The translations under genes and the position numbers were made by a program. Below, piece by piece: positions 41,787 to 50,982 of a stretch of DNA of 64,000 nt. How positions within the stretch are numbered: the first letter of the stretch is position 1; every line of letters begins with the position of its first letter. The notes below the pieces were generated by a model, which made no database searches, had not been told where the DNA came from, and saw only the letters and a list, made by a program, of their open reading frames with translations. The stretch is from Rhodobacteraceae bacterium S2214 (GTDB lineage Bacteria; Pseudomonadota; Alphaproteobacteria; Rhodobacterales; Rhodobacteraceae): positions 620,001-684,000 of the forward strand of contig CP081161.1 in NCBI GenBank assembly GCA_025141675.1, given 5' to 3'.

Positions 41787-44700
41787 ATGGCAACGGGTGG
41801 CGCGATCTTGACGAAAGGGGCAGGCGGCATCCTGTCATATTTTACACGGCACCGCACGGCGGCGAATTTGCTGCTGGTGTTGATGCTGTCTGCGGGTTTG
41901 TTCGCATTCCCCAATATGCGGGCGCAGTTCTTTCCTGACGTTGTCGTCGACGATCTGTCGGTCAATGTCTCGTGGTCGGGTGCCGGCGCAGAAGACGTCG
42001 ACGCGGCCATCGTGCAGGTTTTGGAACCAGTGTTGTTGGCAGTAGAAGGCGTGTCATCATCGGCAGCCACATCGCAAGAAGGCCGCGCAAGCATCCGGTT
42101 AGAGTTTGAACCCGGCTATGACATTGATCGTGCCGCCGAAGATGTGCAGCTCGCTGTCGATAGTACAAATAACCTGCCCACAGATGCGGAAGACCCAGAG
42201 ATCAGGCGCGGCGGGTGGCGTGACCGCGTGACCAACGTCATGCTCACTGGTCCGGTCGGCGTCGAACAATTGGGCCGTTTTGCGGATGAAATGGTTGTGC
42301 GCCTGTTTGCGGAAGGGGTCACAAAGGTCAATATTCGCGGCGTTGCAGCGCCTTCGACAATCGTCGAAGTGCCGTCACTGTCGCTAATCGAATATGACAT
42401 CGGGTTGTCTGACATCGCAGACCGGATCGGCGAAGAAGCCGCCGCTGATCCTGCGGGTGATGTGTCCAACGCGGCCCGAGTGCGCACAGGTGTGGCAAAA
42501 CGATCTGCCGATGAAATTGAGGCCATTGTTCTGCGGGCTAATCCTGACGGGTCTAGTCTGACGATCGGCGATGTGGCCAATGTGCGCGTTGAAGGTGTAG
42601 ACCGTGAACGCGCCTATTACGTGGGAGGAAACCCCGCGATCCAAATCGAAGTCCAGCGTACCGCGCAAGGCGATGCGATTGGTATCCAAGACACTGTTCA
42701 AGAAGTCGCGGACGAACTGAAGGCGTCACTGCCACAAGGTGTCGAAATTGATCTCGTGTCCGCGCGGGCAGAGGTGATTCAGGCGCGTCTGGATATCCTG
42801 CTGGAAAACGGCCTGATGGGGTTGGCGTTGGTCGTCGGATTATTGTTCTTGTTCTTGAATGCGCGCACCGCGTTTTGGGTCGCGGCGGGTATTCCGGTCG
42901 CGATGCTCGCGGCGATTGCGCTGATGTATGTCTCGGGCCTGACGATCAATATGATCTCGCTTTTTGCGCTGATCATCACGCTGGGGATTGTGGTCGATGA
43001 TGCCATCGTTGTCGGTGAACACGCGGATTTCAGGGCGCGTAATCTGCGCGAACACCCTGTCGAAGCTGCCGAGAATGCAGCGCGGCGCATGTTCAGTCCG
43101 GTATTTTCTTCGACGATCACAACCATCATCGCGTTCTTTGGTCTGGTTGTGATCGGTGGACGGTTCGGCGATTTGATCGCGGACATTCCGTTTACCGTAA
43201 TCGTTGTTTTGGCGGCATCTTTGGTCGAATGTTTCCTCATTCTGCCGAACCACTTGTCGCACGCGATTGCGACGACATCGAAAGAACATTGGTATGATAT
43301 GCCGTCGCGGATTGTGAACCGCGGGTTTGATGCGGTGAAAGAAAACCTGTTCCGGCCTTTCATGGCGGGTGTCATTTGGGCGCGATACCCTGTTTTTGCG
43401 GGCGCGTTGGTGCTGCTGGCGTCGCAGGTGGCTTTGGTCATCACGGGCGACGTGCAATGGCGCTTTTTCTCTGCGCCTGAACAGGGGCAGGTGACAGGTA
43501 ACTTTGCCATGCTACCGGGGGCCACGCGCGACGATACCTTCGAAATGATGCAGGAAATGCAACGCGCGACCGAAGCGCTGGGCGCGAAATATGAAGATGA
43601 ACATGGGATCAATCCGCTTGTTTATGTCTTCGCGCAAATCGGTGGCAATTCTGGCCGCGCCCTGTCTGGGGCTGACAGTAAAAGCGCGGATCAACTGGGC
43701 GCGATTACGATTGAATTGGTTGACGCGGATAGCCGTCCTTACACGAGCGGCACGTTTGTATCAGAACTGCAAGACAGCGTCCGCCAACATCCTATGGCCG
43801 AAACAGTCAGCTTCCGGTCTTGGGGCAGTGGTCCGGGGGGCGATAGCCTTGATATCCAGATGTTTGGGGCAGATGCCGAAACGCTGAAAGCAGCGGCCGA
43901 AGCGTTGAAAACCGAACTGCTCCAATTCCCAGAGATTTCTGGTCTCGAAGACACGCTGGCCTACGACAAAGAAGAACTGATCCTTGATCTGACACCGCAA
44001 GGACAGGCATTGGGGCTGAACATTGACGGACTTGGCCGTGTTCTGCGTGAAAAACTGGGTGGTATTGAAGCGGCGTCTTATCCTGATGGCACCCGCTCTG
44101 CGACGATCCGAGTCGAGCTTCCGGCAGGTGAATTGTCCGCTGATTTTCTGGATCGGACGCAAATCCGAACACCGAGCGGCGTTTATGTGCCATTGTCTGA
44201 CGTAGTGACAGTCGAAAGCCGGACGGGGTTTTCCACGGTGCGGCGTGAAAACGGTGTATTGCTAATTTCTGTGCTGGGCGACTTGGATGACGAAGACGCC
44301 GACCGTGCCGCCCAAGTGCAGCTTTCGATTAACGAAGATATCTTGCCGGGAATCGAGACGCGGTTTGGTGTCGATACGGCGTTGTCGGGTCAAAGCGAAC
44401 AGGAGCGTGCTTTTGTCGAAGACGCGCGTAATGGGCTGATTTTGGTTCTGGTGGGCATCTATCTGGTGCTTGCTTGGATATTCTCAAGCTGGTCGCGTCC
44501 AATTGTCGTGATGTCGGTTATCCCATTTGCATTGATCGGGACGATCTACGGACACAACGCATGGGGCATCCCGATGAGCTTGTTCACGGTCGTCGGCATG
44601 TTGGGCATGGTTGGGATCATTATCAACGACAGTATCGTGCTGGTCACGACGATTGATGAATACGCTGCTGATCGCGGTATCTTTCCTGCGATTATTGACG

Positions 44701-45182
44701 GGACAGCGGACAGATTACGTCCTGTGCTACTGACAACATTGACGACGGTTCTTGGGCTGGCACCACTGCTTTACGAAGGATCGAACCAAGCCGAATTTCT
44801 GAAGCCAACCGTTGTGACCTTGGTCTTCGGGCTTGGGTTCGGAATGGTGTTGGTGATGTTCATCATCCCTGCGCTGATGGCTATTCAGGCTGATGTCGGC
44901 AAACAAATACGGGCCGCGAAACGTGCGCTGCGTGTCCGCAAATTCGGGGCAACATGGCCTGCGATGTTGGGTGCATGTGTGGCGGTTGGATTGTTTGCAG
45001 TCACGTTGGGGCCCGTGATCGTCACGGGTGCTGCGTTGCCTCAAGCCGTCGCGTTCCTGCCAGCACTGTCGGGCGGGTTCGGGGCTGCGTTCGGGATATT
45101 CGCAGGCGGTTTGGCCGTCGCGCTGATGGGAATCTACATGATCGCCGGCATTGGGTTGGCGTTGCGGTGGCGCAAGGCCTAA
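41787..45182 (+). CDS. RND efflux permease subunit
   Basis: 1131 residues, somewhat longer than typical pumps owing to an extra C-terminal membrane region after residue 1040. The usual 12 TM segments and two large periplasmic loops are visible. The proton-relay aspartates are in TM4 (GIVVDDAIVVGEHAD), and a second conserved site is IINDSIVLVTTIDEY. HAE1-like rather than heavy-metal type by overall sequence, but I cannot fix the substrate. Three bases separate it from the adaptor gene. Convergent with the DsbD-like gene (4-base overlap). Confidence 0.94.
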   Translation: MATGGAILTKGAGGILSYFTRHRTAANLLLVLMLSAGLFAFPNMRAQFFPDVVVDDLSVNVSWSGAGAEDVDAAIVQVLEPVLLAVEGVSSSAATSQEGRASIRLEFEPGYDIDRAAEDVQLAVDSTNNLPTDAEDPEIRRGGWRDRVTNVMLTGPVGVEQLGRFADEMVVRLFAEGVTKVNIRGVAAPSTIVEVPSLSLIEYDIGLSDIADRIGEEAAADPAGDVSNAARVRTGVAKRSADEIEAIVLRANPDGSSLTIGDVANVRVEGVDRERAYYVGGNPAIQIEVQRTAQGDAIGIQDTVQEVADELKASLPQGVEIDLVSARAEVIQARLDILLENGLMGLALVVGLLFLFLNARTAFWVAAGIPVAMLAAIALMYVSGLTINMISLFALIITLGIVVDDAIVVGEHADFRARNLREHPVEAAENAARRMFSPVFSSTITTIIAFFGLVVIGGRFGDLIADIPFTVIVVLAASLVECFLILPNHLSHAIATTSKEHWYDMPSRIVNRGFDAVKENLFRPFMAGVIWARYPVFAGALVLLASQVALVITGDVQWRFFSAPEQGQVTGNFAMLPGATRDDTFEMMQEMQRATEALGAKYEDEHGINPLVYVFAQIGGNSGRALSGADSKSADQLGAITIELVDADSRPYTSGTFVSELQDSVRQHPMAETVSFRSWGSGPGGDSLDIQMFGADAETLKAAAEALKTELLQFPEISGLEDTLAYDKEELILDLTPQGQALGLNIDGLGRVLREKLGGIEAASYPDGTRSATIRVELPAGELSADFLDRTQIRTPSGVYVPLSDVVTVESRTGFSTVRRENGVLLISVLGDLDDEDADRAAQVQLSINEDILPGIETRFGVDTALSGQSEQERAFVEDARNGLILVLVGIYLVLAWIFSSWSRPIVVMSVIPFALIGTIYGHNAWGIPMSLFTVVGMLGMVGIIINDSIVLVTTIDEYAADRGIFPAIIDGTADRLRPVLLTTLTTVLGLAPLLYEGSNQAEFLKPTVVTLVFGLGFGMVLVMFIIPALMAIQADVGKQIRAAKRALRVRKFGATWPAMLGACVAVGLFAVTLGPVIVTGAALPQAVAFLPALSGGFGAAFGIFAGGLAVALMGIYMIAGIGLALRWRKA

Positions 45183-45991
45183 CCTTTTGGGCAGCCACGC
45201 ACGTCAACGGCGTAATCACTGCCAAGGACGGTGATCCGGATCGCTGAACGATCAAGGGCAAAGCTGCTGGATGACGCGTGGATCATATCCACGGTCGCCT
45301 GCAATGTATCGCCGTTACGCGTTATGTCGGCCTGCGACACCCAAACTTCCGGATTGCCTGCTTCGACAATGACGGCCTCTGTTTGACCTGCGGGGGGCAT
45401 CGTTAACGTGGCAGTTACCATCAAGCCGCGTTCCCCCGGGGACACATCACAGGTTGCGGTTTGCACACCGGCATCGCGCGCAGAAACCGGCTGGTTCAGC
45501 AACGACGCGGTGATAGCGCCGTCGCGGCGTCCATCAGCGGGAAGCAGGGCATCGAATGGCAGTGAAACGGGCACGCAAATGTCTTCGCACACGCCAATGG
45601 TGACTTCGCCAGACATGTGAATGGGCGCATTCGGGTCGATCTGGGTCAATTCGATCGGCAGAACCAGCGTATCGTGATACCCGATTGACTGCATGGCACC
45701 TTGTTCAAAGACCTGTGGGACGGGCCAATGAAATTGGGCGGCAGTGATGTTCTGCGATCCTGTCCACGAAAACTGCGGCGGGATGCCTGCGTCACCGGGT
45801 GCACGCCAATAGGTTTTCCAGCCGGGCCGCAATGTCACGCGGACACCAGCCATATGCGTACCTGACGGCGTTTGCCATCCAGGGATGACGTCGATTCGGG
45901 CAAGATCGTCAAAAGGGCCCGCCATCGCGGGTGAGGCCAGCGTCGCAGCCATCAAACAAGTCGTCTTAAGAATCGCGGTTAGTGTTTTCAT
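45179..45991 (-). CDS. DsbD alpha-domain-like periplasmic thiol protein
   Basis: 270 residues from the ATG at 45991, after GAGG. Signal peptide to about residue 24 (ASPAMA). The domain is the N-terminal immunoglobulin-like part of DsbD/ScsB: GWKTYWRAPGDAGIPPQF and the cysteine pair GVCEDICVP (near 135). It lacks the membrane domain of DsbD, so its reductant is elsewhere. A role in copper resistance or disulfide reduction is typical. Confidence 0.85.
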   Translation of the reverse strand: MKTLTAILKTTCLMAATLASPAMAGPFDDLARIDVIPGWQTPSGTHMAGVRVTLRPGWKTYWRAPGDAGIPPQFSWTGSQNITAAQFHWPVPQVFEQGAMQSIGYHDTLVLPIELTQIDPNAPIHMSGEVTIGVCEDICVPVSLPFDALLPADGRRDGAITASLLNQPVSARDAGVQTATCDVSPGERGLMVTATLTMPPAGQTEAVIVEAGNPEVWVSQADITRNGDTLQATVDMIHASSSSFALDRSAIRITVLGSDYAVDVRGCPKG

Positions 45992-46092
45992 AACCTCTAC
46001 ATAGTCAGGAACGGCTGTAATTGAACTCACGTCTTGGCGAGCAAAATTTTGTGTGACTTGTACTACCGGCATAAGCTTGCAAGAATTGGAAT

Positions 46093-46662
46093 ATGACTAT
46101 GCAGCCAACAAATCTTACCGGTAAGCTTTTAATCGCCATGCCCATCATGGGTGATGATCGTTTTGCGAAAAGCGTCGTCTACATTTGCGCCCATTCCGAA
46201 GACGGCGCGATGGGTATCATCGTCAATAAACCATCCACGGAAGTCCGGTTTGCGAACCTTCTGGAGCAGCTTGAAATTGAAATGGCACCGACGGCACGAA
46301 AGATACGAATCCATCTTGGTGGGCCTGTCGAACAGTCGCGCGGGTTTGTTTTGCATTCCACCGATTACGCGTCCGAAGGCGGCACTATCGAAGTTGACGA
46401 CAATATCTCGATGACCGCCACTATGGATGTCATTGAAGAAATCGCGCGGGGCGCTGGCCCGACAAGCGCAATGATGGCGCTAGGGTACGCGGGATGGGGA
46501 CCCGGCCAGTTGGAAGGTGAGATCGGGCAGAATGGGTGGCTGACCTGCGACGCGGATGATGACATCGTGTTTGGTCGCGCCAATGATCACAAATGGACCG
46601 CCGCCCTAAAAGGTATGGGCGTCGATCCGTTGATGTTGTCTGAAACGGCTGGGCGGGCCTAG
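46093..46662 (+). CDS. yqgE: YqgE/AlgH family protein
   Basis: 189 residues. The family start with TGKLLIAMPIMGDDRFAKSV, the GAMGIIVNKPS segment and the later LGYAGWGPGQLEGEI are intact. Function is unclear; AlgH is linked to transcription of alginate genes in Pseudomonas. Convergent with the next gene, overlapping four bases. Confidence 0.94.
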   Translation: MTMQPTNLTGKLLIAMPIMGDDRFAKSVVYICAHSEDGAMGIIVNKPSTEVRFANLLEQLEIEMAPTARKIRIHLGGPVEQSRGFVLHSTDYASEGGTIEVDDNISMTATMDVIEEIARGAGPTSAMMALGYAGWGPGQLEGEIGQNGWLTCDADDDIVFGRANDHKWTAALKGMGVDPLMLSETAGRA

Positions 46663-47258
46663 TTTTTCTTCTTTGCCAATGCTTTGAGAAGTACGAACGC
46701 GCCAAGCACCAGCGTAAACGCATCAATCGCACCCGGTCCGGACATGCCCGGCGCACCACCTTGCGGCAGGAACGGTTTGGCTTGTTGAATGGTTGCTTGT
46801 GTGTTGGTCGGGGCTGCGGTGCCGATGATACCTGTTTCGGAATGCTTTGCCGTCTTTGACCAGTTCTTCAGGGCGGATGAAATGCCTTTCAACGCGCGTG
46901 TTTCGGCGTTGTCGCCGCCGTAGAACTGCTTGGACAATTCGTCCAGTTCCGCGATGACCTTGTCCAGAGCATTGGAAATCTGTTTGACGTTGTTCTGCCC
47001 ACTTTGCAGGCGCTGGTTGGCCTGATGGTCTTTGGGACCACCCGGATTGTGCCGATGAACCATATGGTTGAAGTGGCTTTGCGATTTCATGTCGCGCTGC
47101 ACAAGCTTGATGGTCTGTTCCCAGCCTTCGATTTTGCTGGCCAACTGGGTATGCGCCAGTTTTCTTGGGTCAGGCGCACCGGGCAGAATTTTGATCGTTT
47201 CAGCCCGAATCGTCATGGCTAATTGTTCGAGGCGGATCACTTTTGCTTGGTGCGACAT
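46659..47258 (-). CDS. Hypothetical protein, helical with C-terminal hydrophobic helix
   Basis: 199 residues. The first 130 residues are mostly helical and polar (a His-rich patch near HFNHMVHRHNPGGPKDH), followed by a low-complexity Pro/Gly/Gln linker and a C-terminal hydrophobic helix (AFTLVLGAFVLLKALAKKKN) that could anchor it in the membrane. No family recognised. Stands alone between yqgE and tlpA. Confidence 0.7.
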   Translation of the reverse strand: MSHQAKVIRLEQLAMTIRAETIKILPGAPDPRKLAHTQLASKIEGWEQTIKLVQRDMKSQSHFNHMVHRHNPGGPKDHQANQRLQSGQNNVKQISNALDKVIAELDELSKQFYGGDNAETRALKGISSALKNWSKTAKHSETGIIGTAAPTNTQATIQQAKPFLPQGGAPGMSGPGAIDAFTLVLGAFVLLKALAKKKN

Positions 47259-47336
47259 GTAACAAGTCCTTGGTTTAACCGGATTCGGTGGACCGTATCA
47301 TGCTGATAATGACAGTAAAGCGACAATCAGGGATTG

Positions 47337-47894
47337 TTACTCCTGCGCCATGATCGCCTCGAGGATGGCAATTGCGCTTTCGCTATTCCAGTGCGCGTCA
47401 CCTTGAAGTCGCGCGATTTCGCGGCCTTCGGGATCGAGGATAAGGGTCACTGGCAGGCCTAAAACCCCCATGTCGCGGGCCAATGTCGATCTGGGATCTG
47501 CGTGTAAAGGCAAATTGTCGACTTCAATTTCGTCAAAGAACCGTTCCATCGCGGGGCGTGGGTTGCGGCCGGTCGCAATAGTGACAACAGAAAATTCGTC
47601 GCTGCCAAGCTGGTCTTGCAGGTCTGAAAGTTGCGGCATTTCGGCCCGGCAGGGGGCACACCATGTGGCCCAAAAGTTGACCACCGCGAATTGGCCTTCG
47701 TACGCGCCAAAGGTCATTTCGTTTCCGTCTTCACCGACAAATGTTTCATCAGATGCTGGTTTCGGCTCGGAATGGAAGTTCAGCTTGCGCATATCGCCCT
47801 CGCGCAGCGCCTCAAATGTGCTGACATCCGCCATGGCGGTATTTGCAAGCAGCCCAAGGGCCGTATAAAGCAAAGCAGATTTCAAATTCAGCAC
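47337..47894 (-). CDS. TlpA-type periplasmic thioredoxin
   Basis: 185 residues from GTG at 47894, after AAAGGAT; longer in-frame starts add non-signal residues. Signal peptide to about residue 22 (NTAMA). The thioredoxin fold shows [12 protein letters not shown] with both redox cysteines and the cis-Pro segment GLPVTLILD. It reduces periplasmic disulfides, often for cytochrome maturation. Its start is only 15 bases from the divergent argH start. Confidence 0.9.
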   Translation of the reverse strand: MLNLKSALLYTALGLLANTAMADVSTFEALREGDMRKLNFHSEPKPASDETFVGEDGNEMTFGAYEGQFAVVNFWATWCAPCRAEMPQLSDLQDQLGSDEFSVVTIATGRNPRPAMERFFDEIEVDNLPLHADPRSTLARDMGVLGLPVTLILDPEGREIARLQGDAHWNSESAIAILEAIMAQE

Positions 47895-47909
47895 GGGGCA
47901 TCCTTTCTC

Positions 47910-49298
47910 ATGACCAAATCCGCGAACACAATGTGGGGTGGCCGTTTTGCCGCTGGACCGGACGCCATTATGGAAGCGATCAACGCATCCATCGGGTTCG
48001 ATCAACGTCTAGCTGCCCAAGACATTGCTGGTTCACGTGCCCATGCCGCCATGTTGGCCGCCACAGGCATCATAACGGATAACGACGCCGAAGCGATCCG
48101 TGAAGGCCTGCTCACGGTGTTGTCAGAGATTGAAACCGGAGAATTTCCGTTTTCCACTGCACTCGAAGATATTCACATGAATGTCGAAGCGCGGCTGAAA
48201 GATTTGATCGGCGAACCGGCTGGTCGTTTGCACACGGGTCGGTCGCGGAACGATCAGGTTGCCGTCGATTTCCGTCTATGGGTCCGTGACCAATGTGACG
48301 CGGCTGATGCAGCACTTGAGACGTTGATGAAGTCGTTGTTGGGCCAAGCCGAAGCGGGCGCCGACTGGGTCATGCCTGGTTTCACGCACCTGCAGGTCGC
48401 GCAGCCTGTCACGTGGGGCCACCACATGCTGGCCTATGTCGAAATGTTCGCCCGTGACCGGTCCCGTTTTGCGGATGCACGCAAGCGGATGAATACATCG
48501 CCATTGGGGGCTGCTGCTTTGGCCGGAACGTCGTTCCCGATTGATCGTGACATGACGGCGCAGGCGCTTGGGTTTGATCGGCCTATGTCCAATTCGCTGG
48601 ATGCAACGTCTGACCGTGATTTCGCATTGGAATTCCTTGCTGCGTCTTCGATCACTGCGATGCACTTGTCACGCTTGGCCGAAGAACTGGTGATCTGGTC
48701 CTCTGCCCAGTTCCGGTTCGTGAAAATGTCCGACAAATGGTCCACCGGATCGTCGATCATGCCGCAAAAGCGTAACCCTGACGCCGCTGAACTGATCCGT
48801 GCCAAGATCGGCCGGATTTTCGGGGCAAATGTTGCGCTGATGACCGTGATGAAAGGTCTGCCGCTGACCTATTCAAAGGACATGCAAGAAGACAAAGAGC
48901 AAGTGTTCGACGCCGCTGACAATTTGTTCCTCGCGCTGGCCGCGATGGCAGGTATGGTTGCCGATATGGAAGCCAACGTTCCGTCATTGGAAGCCGCCGC
49001 CGCGACGGGGTTCTCCACCGCGACGGATTTGGCCGATTGGCTGGTCCGCGAATTGGGCCTGCCGTTCCGCGATGCGCACCACGTGACAGGATCGCTGGTT
49101 GCGATGGCAGAGGCGAAATCTTGCGACCTGCCAGAATTGTCCCTAGCCGACATGCAGTCGGTCCACCAAGATATCACACAATCGGTGTTTGACGTGCTGG
49201 GTGTGAAAAACTCTGTCGCGTCGCGCACCAGCTTTGGCGGCACAGCCCCTGCTAACGTACGGGCGCAGGCCGCACGGTGGAAGGACGAATTGGGATGA
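47910..49298 (+). CDS. argH: Argininosuccinate lyase
   Basis: 462 residues from the ATG at 47910; the frame is open further upstream but reads into tlp[12 protein letters not shown] start, TGRSRNDQV and the superfamily signature [15 protein letters not shown] are intact. Splits argininosuccinate to arginine and fumarate. Followed by a four-gene string of small genes that ends in a sulfotransferase on the other strand, then lysA. Confidence 0.97.
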   Translation: MTKSANTMWGGRFAAGPDAIMEAINASIGFDQRLAAQDIAGSRAHAAMLAATGIITDNDAEAIREGLLTVLSEIETGEFPFSTALEDIHMNVEARLKDLIGEPAGRLHTGRSRNDQVAVDFRLWVRDQCDAADAALETLMKSLLGQAEAGADWVMPGFTHLQVAQPVTWGHHMLAYVEMFARDRSRFADARKRMNTSPLGAAALAGTSFPIDRDMTAQALGFDRPMSNSLDATSDRDFALEFLAASSITAMHLSRLAEELVIWSSAQFRFVKMSDKWSTGSSIMPQKRNPDAAELIRAKIGRIFGANVALMTVMKGLPLTYSKDMQEDKEQVFDAADNLFLALAAMAGMVADMEANVPSLEAAAATGFSTATDLADWLVRELGLPFRDAHHVTGSLVAMAEAKSCDLPELSLADMQSVHQDITQSVFDVLGVKNSVASRTSFGGTAPANVRAQAARWKDELG

Positions 49299-49483
49299 AA
49301 ATTGTTGTGCTGATGGTTGTTGCTGTGGGTCTTGCGGGATGCGGGGCCAACGGCGCACCGTTGCGCCCGTCAGGTAGCACAAGCCTTTCGGTCGGGTCTG
49401 GCGGCGTGTCGGTCGGCAATTCCCTTGGGCTGTCGAACGGCACCTTTTCGCTTGGAGTGAGCCAAAGCTCTTCGTTGAACTAG
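49295..49483 (+). CDS. lptM: Small lipoprotein of LptM type
   Basis: 62 residues starting at the ATG that overlaps the argH stop. A short signal peptide ends in GLAGC (Cys16), followed by GANGAPLRP, which fits the C-G-x-x-G-x-L start of LptM (YifL) lipoproteins that assist LPS transporter assembly. Position between argH and lysA is the classical one. After it the sequence is Ser/Gly-rich. The family call rests mainly on the motif and context. Confidence 0.75.
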   Translation: MKIVVLMVVAVGLAGCGANGAPLRPSGSTSLSVGSGGVSVGNSLGLSNGTFSLGVSQSSSLN

Positions 49484-49486
49484 GTC

Positions 49487-49627
49487 ATGATCCGCGTCGT
49501 CGCTATGTGCCTGATGCTAGCAGGATGTGACGATGCAGCCCTTGTTTTTGACGTCGATAGCGACAGTTTACGTCCTGAGCAGCTGCGCGAACCATTCGGC
49601 GGCGATGACCTAAGGCTGGAGTTGTGA
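49487..49627 (+). CDS. Very small lipoprotein (46 residues)
   Basis: 46 residues, missed by simple length filters: MIRVVAMCLMLAGCDDAALV onward, with lipobox LAGC (Cys14) and an Asp at +2. It starts 4 bases after the lptM stop and its TGA precedes the DUF2834 ATG by 2 bases. The tight position and the signal sequence argue for translation; conservation must be checked. Confidence 0.5.
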   Translation: MIRVVAMCLMLAGCDDAALVFDVDSDSLRPEQLREPFGGDDLRLEL

Positions 49628-49629
49628 CG

Positions 49630-49938
49630 ATGCGGATGATTTGGCTGGCACTGGCGATCTGGGGTGCAATCCACCCGATGTATTATTTCATCCAATGGTT
49701 TCAGGCGAACGGCTGGGACATCATGGCGATGGTTGATGCATGGCACGCCAACGCGGCCAGTTCGGGTCTTGTTTGGGATTTGACCATTGCGGCGGTAACG
49801 CTGACAATCTGGATTATCGTTGAGGTCGTGCAAACCCGTGCGTGGATTCGGCTTGTGGCGATCCCTGCAACATTCTGTATCGGTGTCAGCTGCGGTTTGC
49901 CGCTTTACCTTTATTTCCGGTCCGCACACAAAACTTAA
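49630..49938 (+). CDS. DUF2834 family membrane protein
   Basis: 102 residues from the ATG at 49630, with three membrane helices and the family pattern MIWLALAIWGAIHPMYYFI and NAASSGLVWDLTIAAVTL. Function unknown. It is the last of the argH-led string and converges with the sulfotransferase gene by four bases. Confidence 0.82.
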   Translation: MRMIWLALAIWGAIHPMYYFIQWFQANGWDIMAMVDAWHANAASSGLVWDLTIAAVTLTIWIIVEVVQTRAWIRLVAIPATFCIGVSCGLPLYLYFRSAHKT

Positions 49939-50774
49939 CTGTAGCCTAGCGCCTTGATGGCATTGCCGTGGTCGCGGGCCACTGTCTTGATTTGATCGGC
50001 CGTCAGGATATCGCGCCAAGCCCCTGCAATTCCTTTGCGGAAAAAGCGTGGTTGGTGTTCCGTGTTTTCGGTGAATCCGTCCGCTTTTTCCTGACGTTTC
50101 AGTTCCTCGAAACGCGAGTTATTGATCGCACGTGCTAACTTCGCCTTATCCACGGCCACACCGATATGGCGCAGGACGCGGCCGAAAGTTTCGACTGGTG
50201 TATCATGCATGTCTTCATAACGAATGACGCGCACGTTGTGGGTCTTGGCACCCGCCCAGCTTTGCACGTGAGACGACCAATCGGATGTGAACTGCAGTGC
50301 CGTGCCTTGGGACCCGCCGACGACGGCGTTATGTTCGCGCATCCGCTCAATCGCTTCGTCGATGCTTAATCCGTAGTGGCTGGCGAATGAAATCGCCACA
50401 TCGCCGGGGTGGCGCGCAACGTAGATGGCACCGCGCGTGTACGGGGCGGGGATCAAAGGCGTACCGTTAATTGTACTGTTGTAATTGTGGGTTTTGACAA
50501 GCGCCACCTTCGGTCCGGTGATCGCAGTTCTCAGCAGGAACCTATTGCGCAAAGCGACCGTCTTGGCCGCATCAGCCAGATCGTAATCTCCGCCGTTGGC
50601 GCGTTCATAGTGGCGGGCGTCCGCGTCTGCATAGCCAAGCTTGCCGACCGAATTGATCGACAAAGCGTCTTCGCCGCCAAGCAAATAGTTGGCGAGAAAA
50701 ACACGAAGCCAAGTGTTGCCAGATTTCGGATATGACGCAATCCAAAATAGGGACTGACGGGGCGGCTGTTCCAT
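49935..50774 (-). CDS. Sulfotransferase family protein
   Basis: 279 residues. The PAPS 5'-phosphosulfate loop YPKSGNTWLR is at 15-24 and the 3'-phosphate segment VARHPGDVAISFASHYG at about 119-135; the FFRKGIAGAWRDILT motif near the end is also typical. Such enzymes sulfate lipids, sugars or metabolites; there is no obvious substrate gene nearby. It sits on the opposite strand between DUF2834 and lysA, as an insertion into an otherwise co-directional argH-lysA block. Confidence 0.9.
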   Translation of the reverse strand: MEQPPRQSLFWIASYPKSGNTWLRVFLANYLLGGEDALSINSVGKLGYADADARHYERANGGDYDLADAAKTVALRNRFLLRTAITGPKVALVKTHNYNSTINGTPLIPAPYTRGAIYVARHPGDVAISFASHYGLSIDEAIERMREHNAVVGGSQGTALQFTSDWSSHVQSWAGAKTHNVRVIRYEDMHDTPVETFGRVLRHIGVAVDKAKLARAINNSRFEELKRQEKADGFTENTEHQPRFFRKGIAGAWRDILTADQIKTVARDHGNAIKALGYS

Positions 50775-50982
50775 CGTGGAAACCTTCGGGGCGAAAAATG
50801 GGACTTACGAAACATTACGTCGAATATAGCCCCCACTTAATCCTCTCATTTCTGAATGCACCCCCAAGTCGTAAAAATGTGATCAGAACGGCGAATTTTC
50901 TCTGACGCGATGAAAGAATAGGCGCTTGGGCTTCACACGGAATCTGGTAATAGACGCGGAATCTGTTTGAAAGGTCGGGCCC

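Noticed and set aside
42779..43612. Long open frames (277 and 205 residues) on the minus strand of the RND permease gene
   Set aside because: They lie wholly inside a clearly coding gene, are rich in Arg/Ser/Pro of the sort made by antisense reading and have no ribosome binding site or family features.
40326..45182. Naming the RND pair as a specific drug or metal efflux pump
   Set aside because: No regulator or outer-membrane channel gene accompanies it and no substrate-determining residues can be read by eye.
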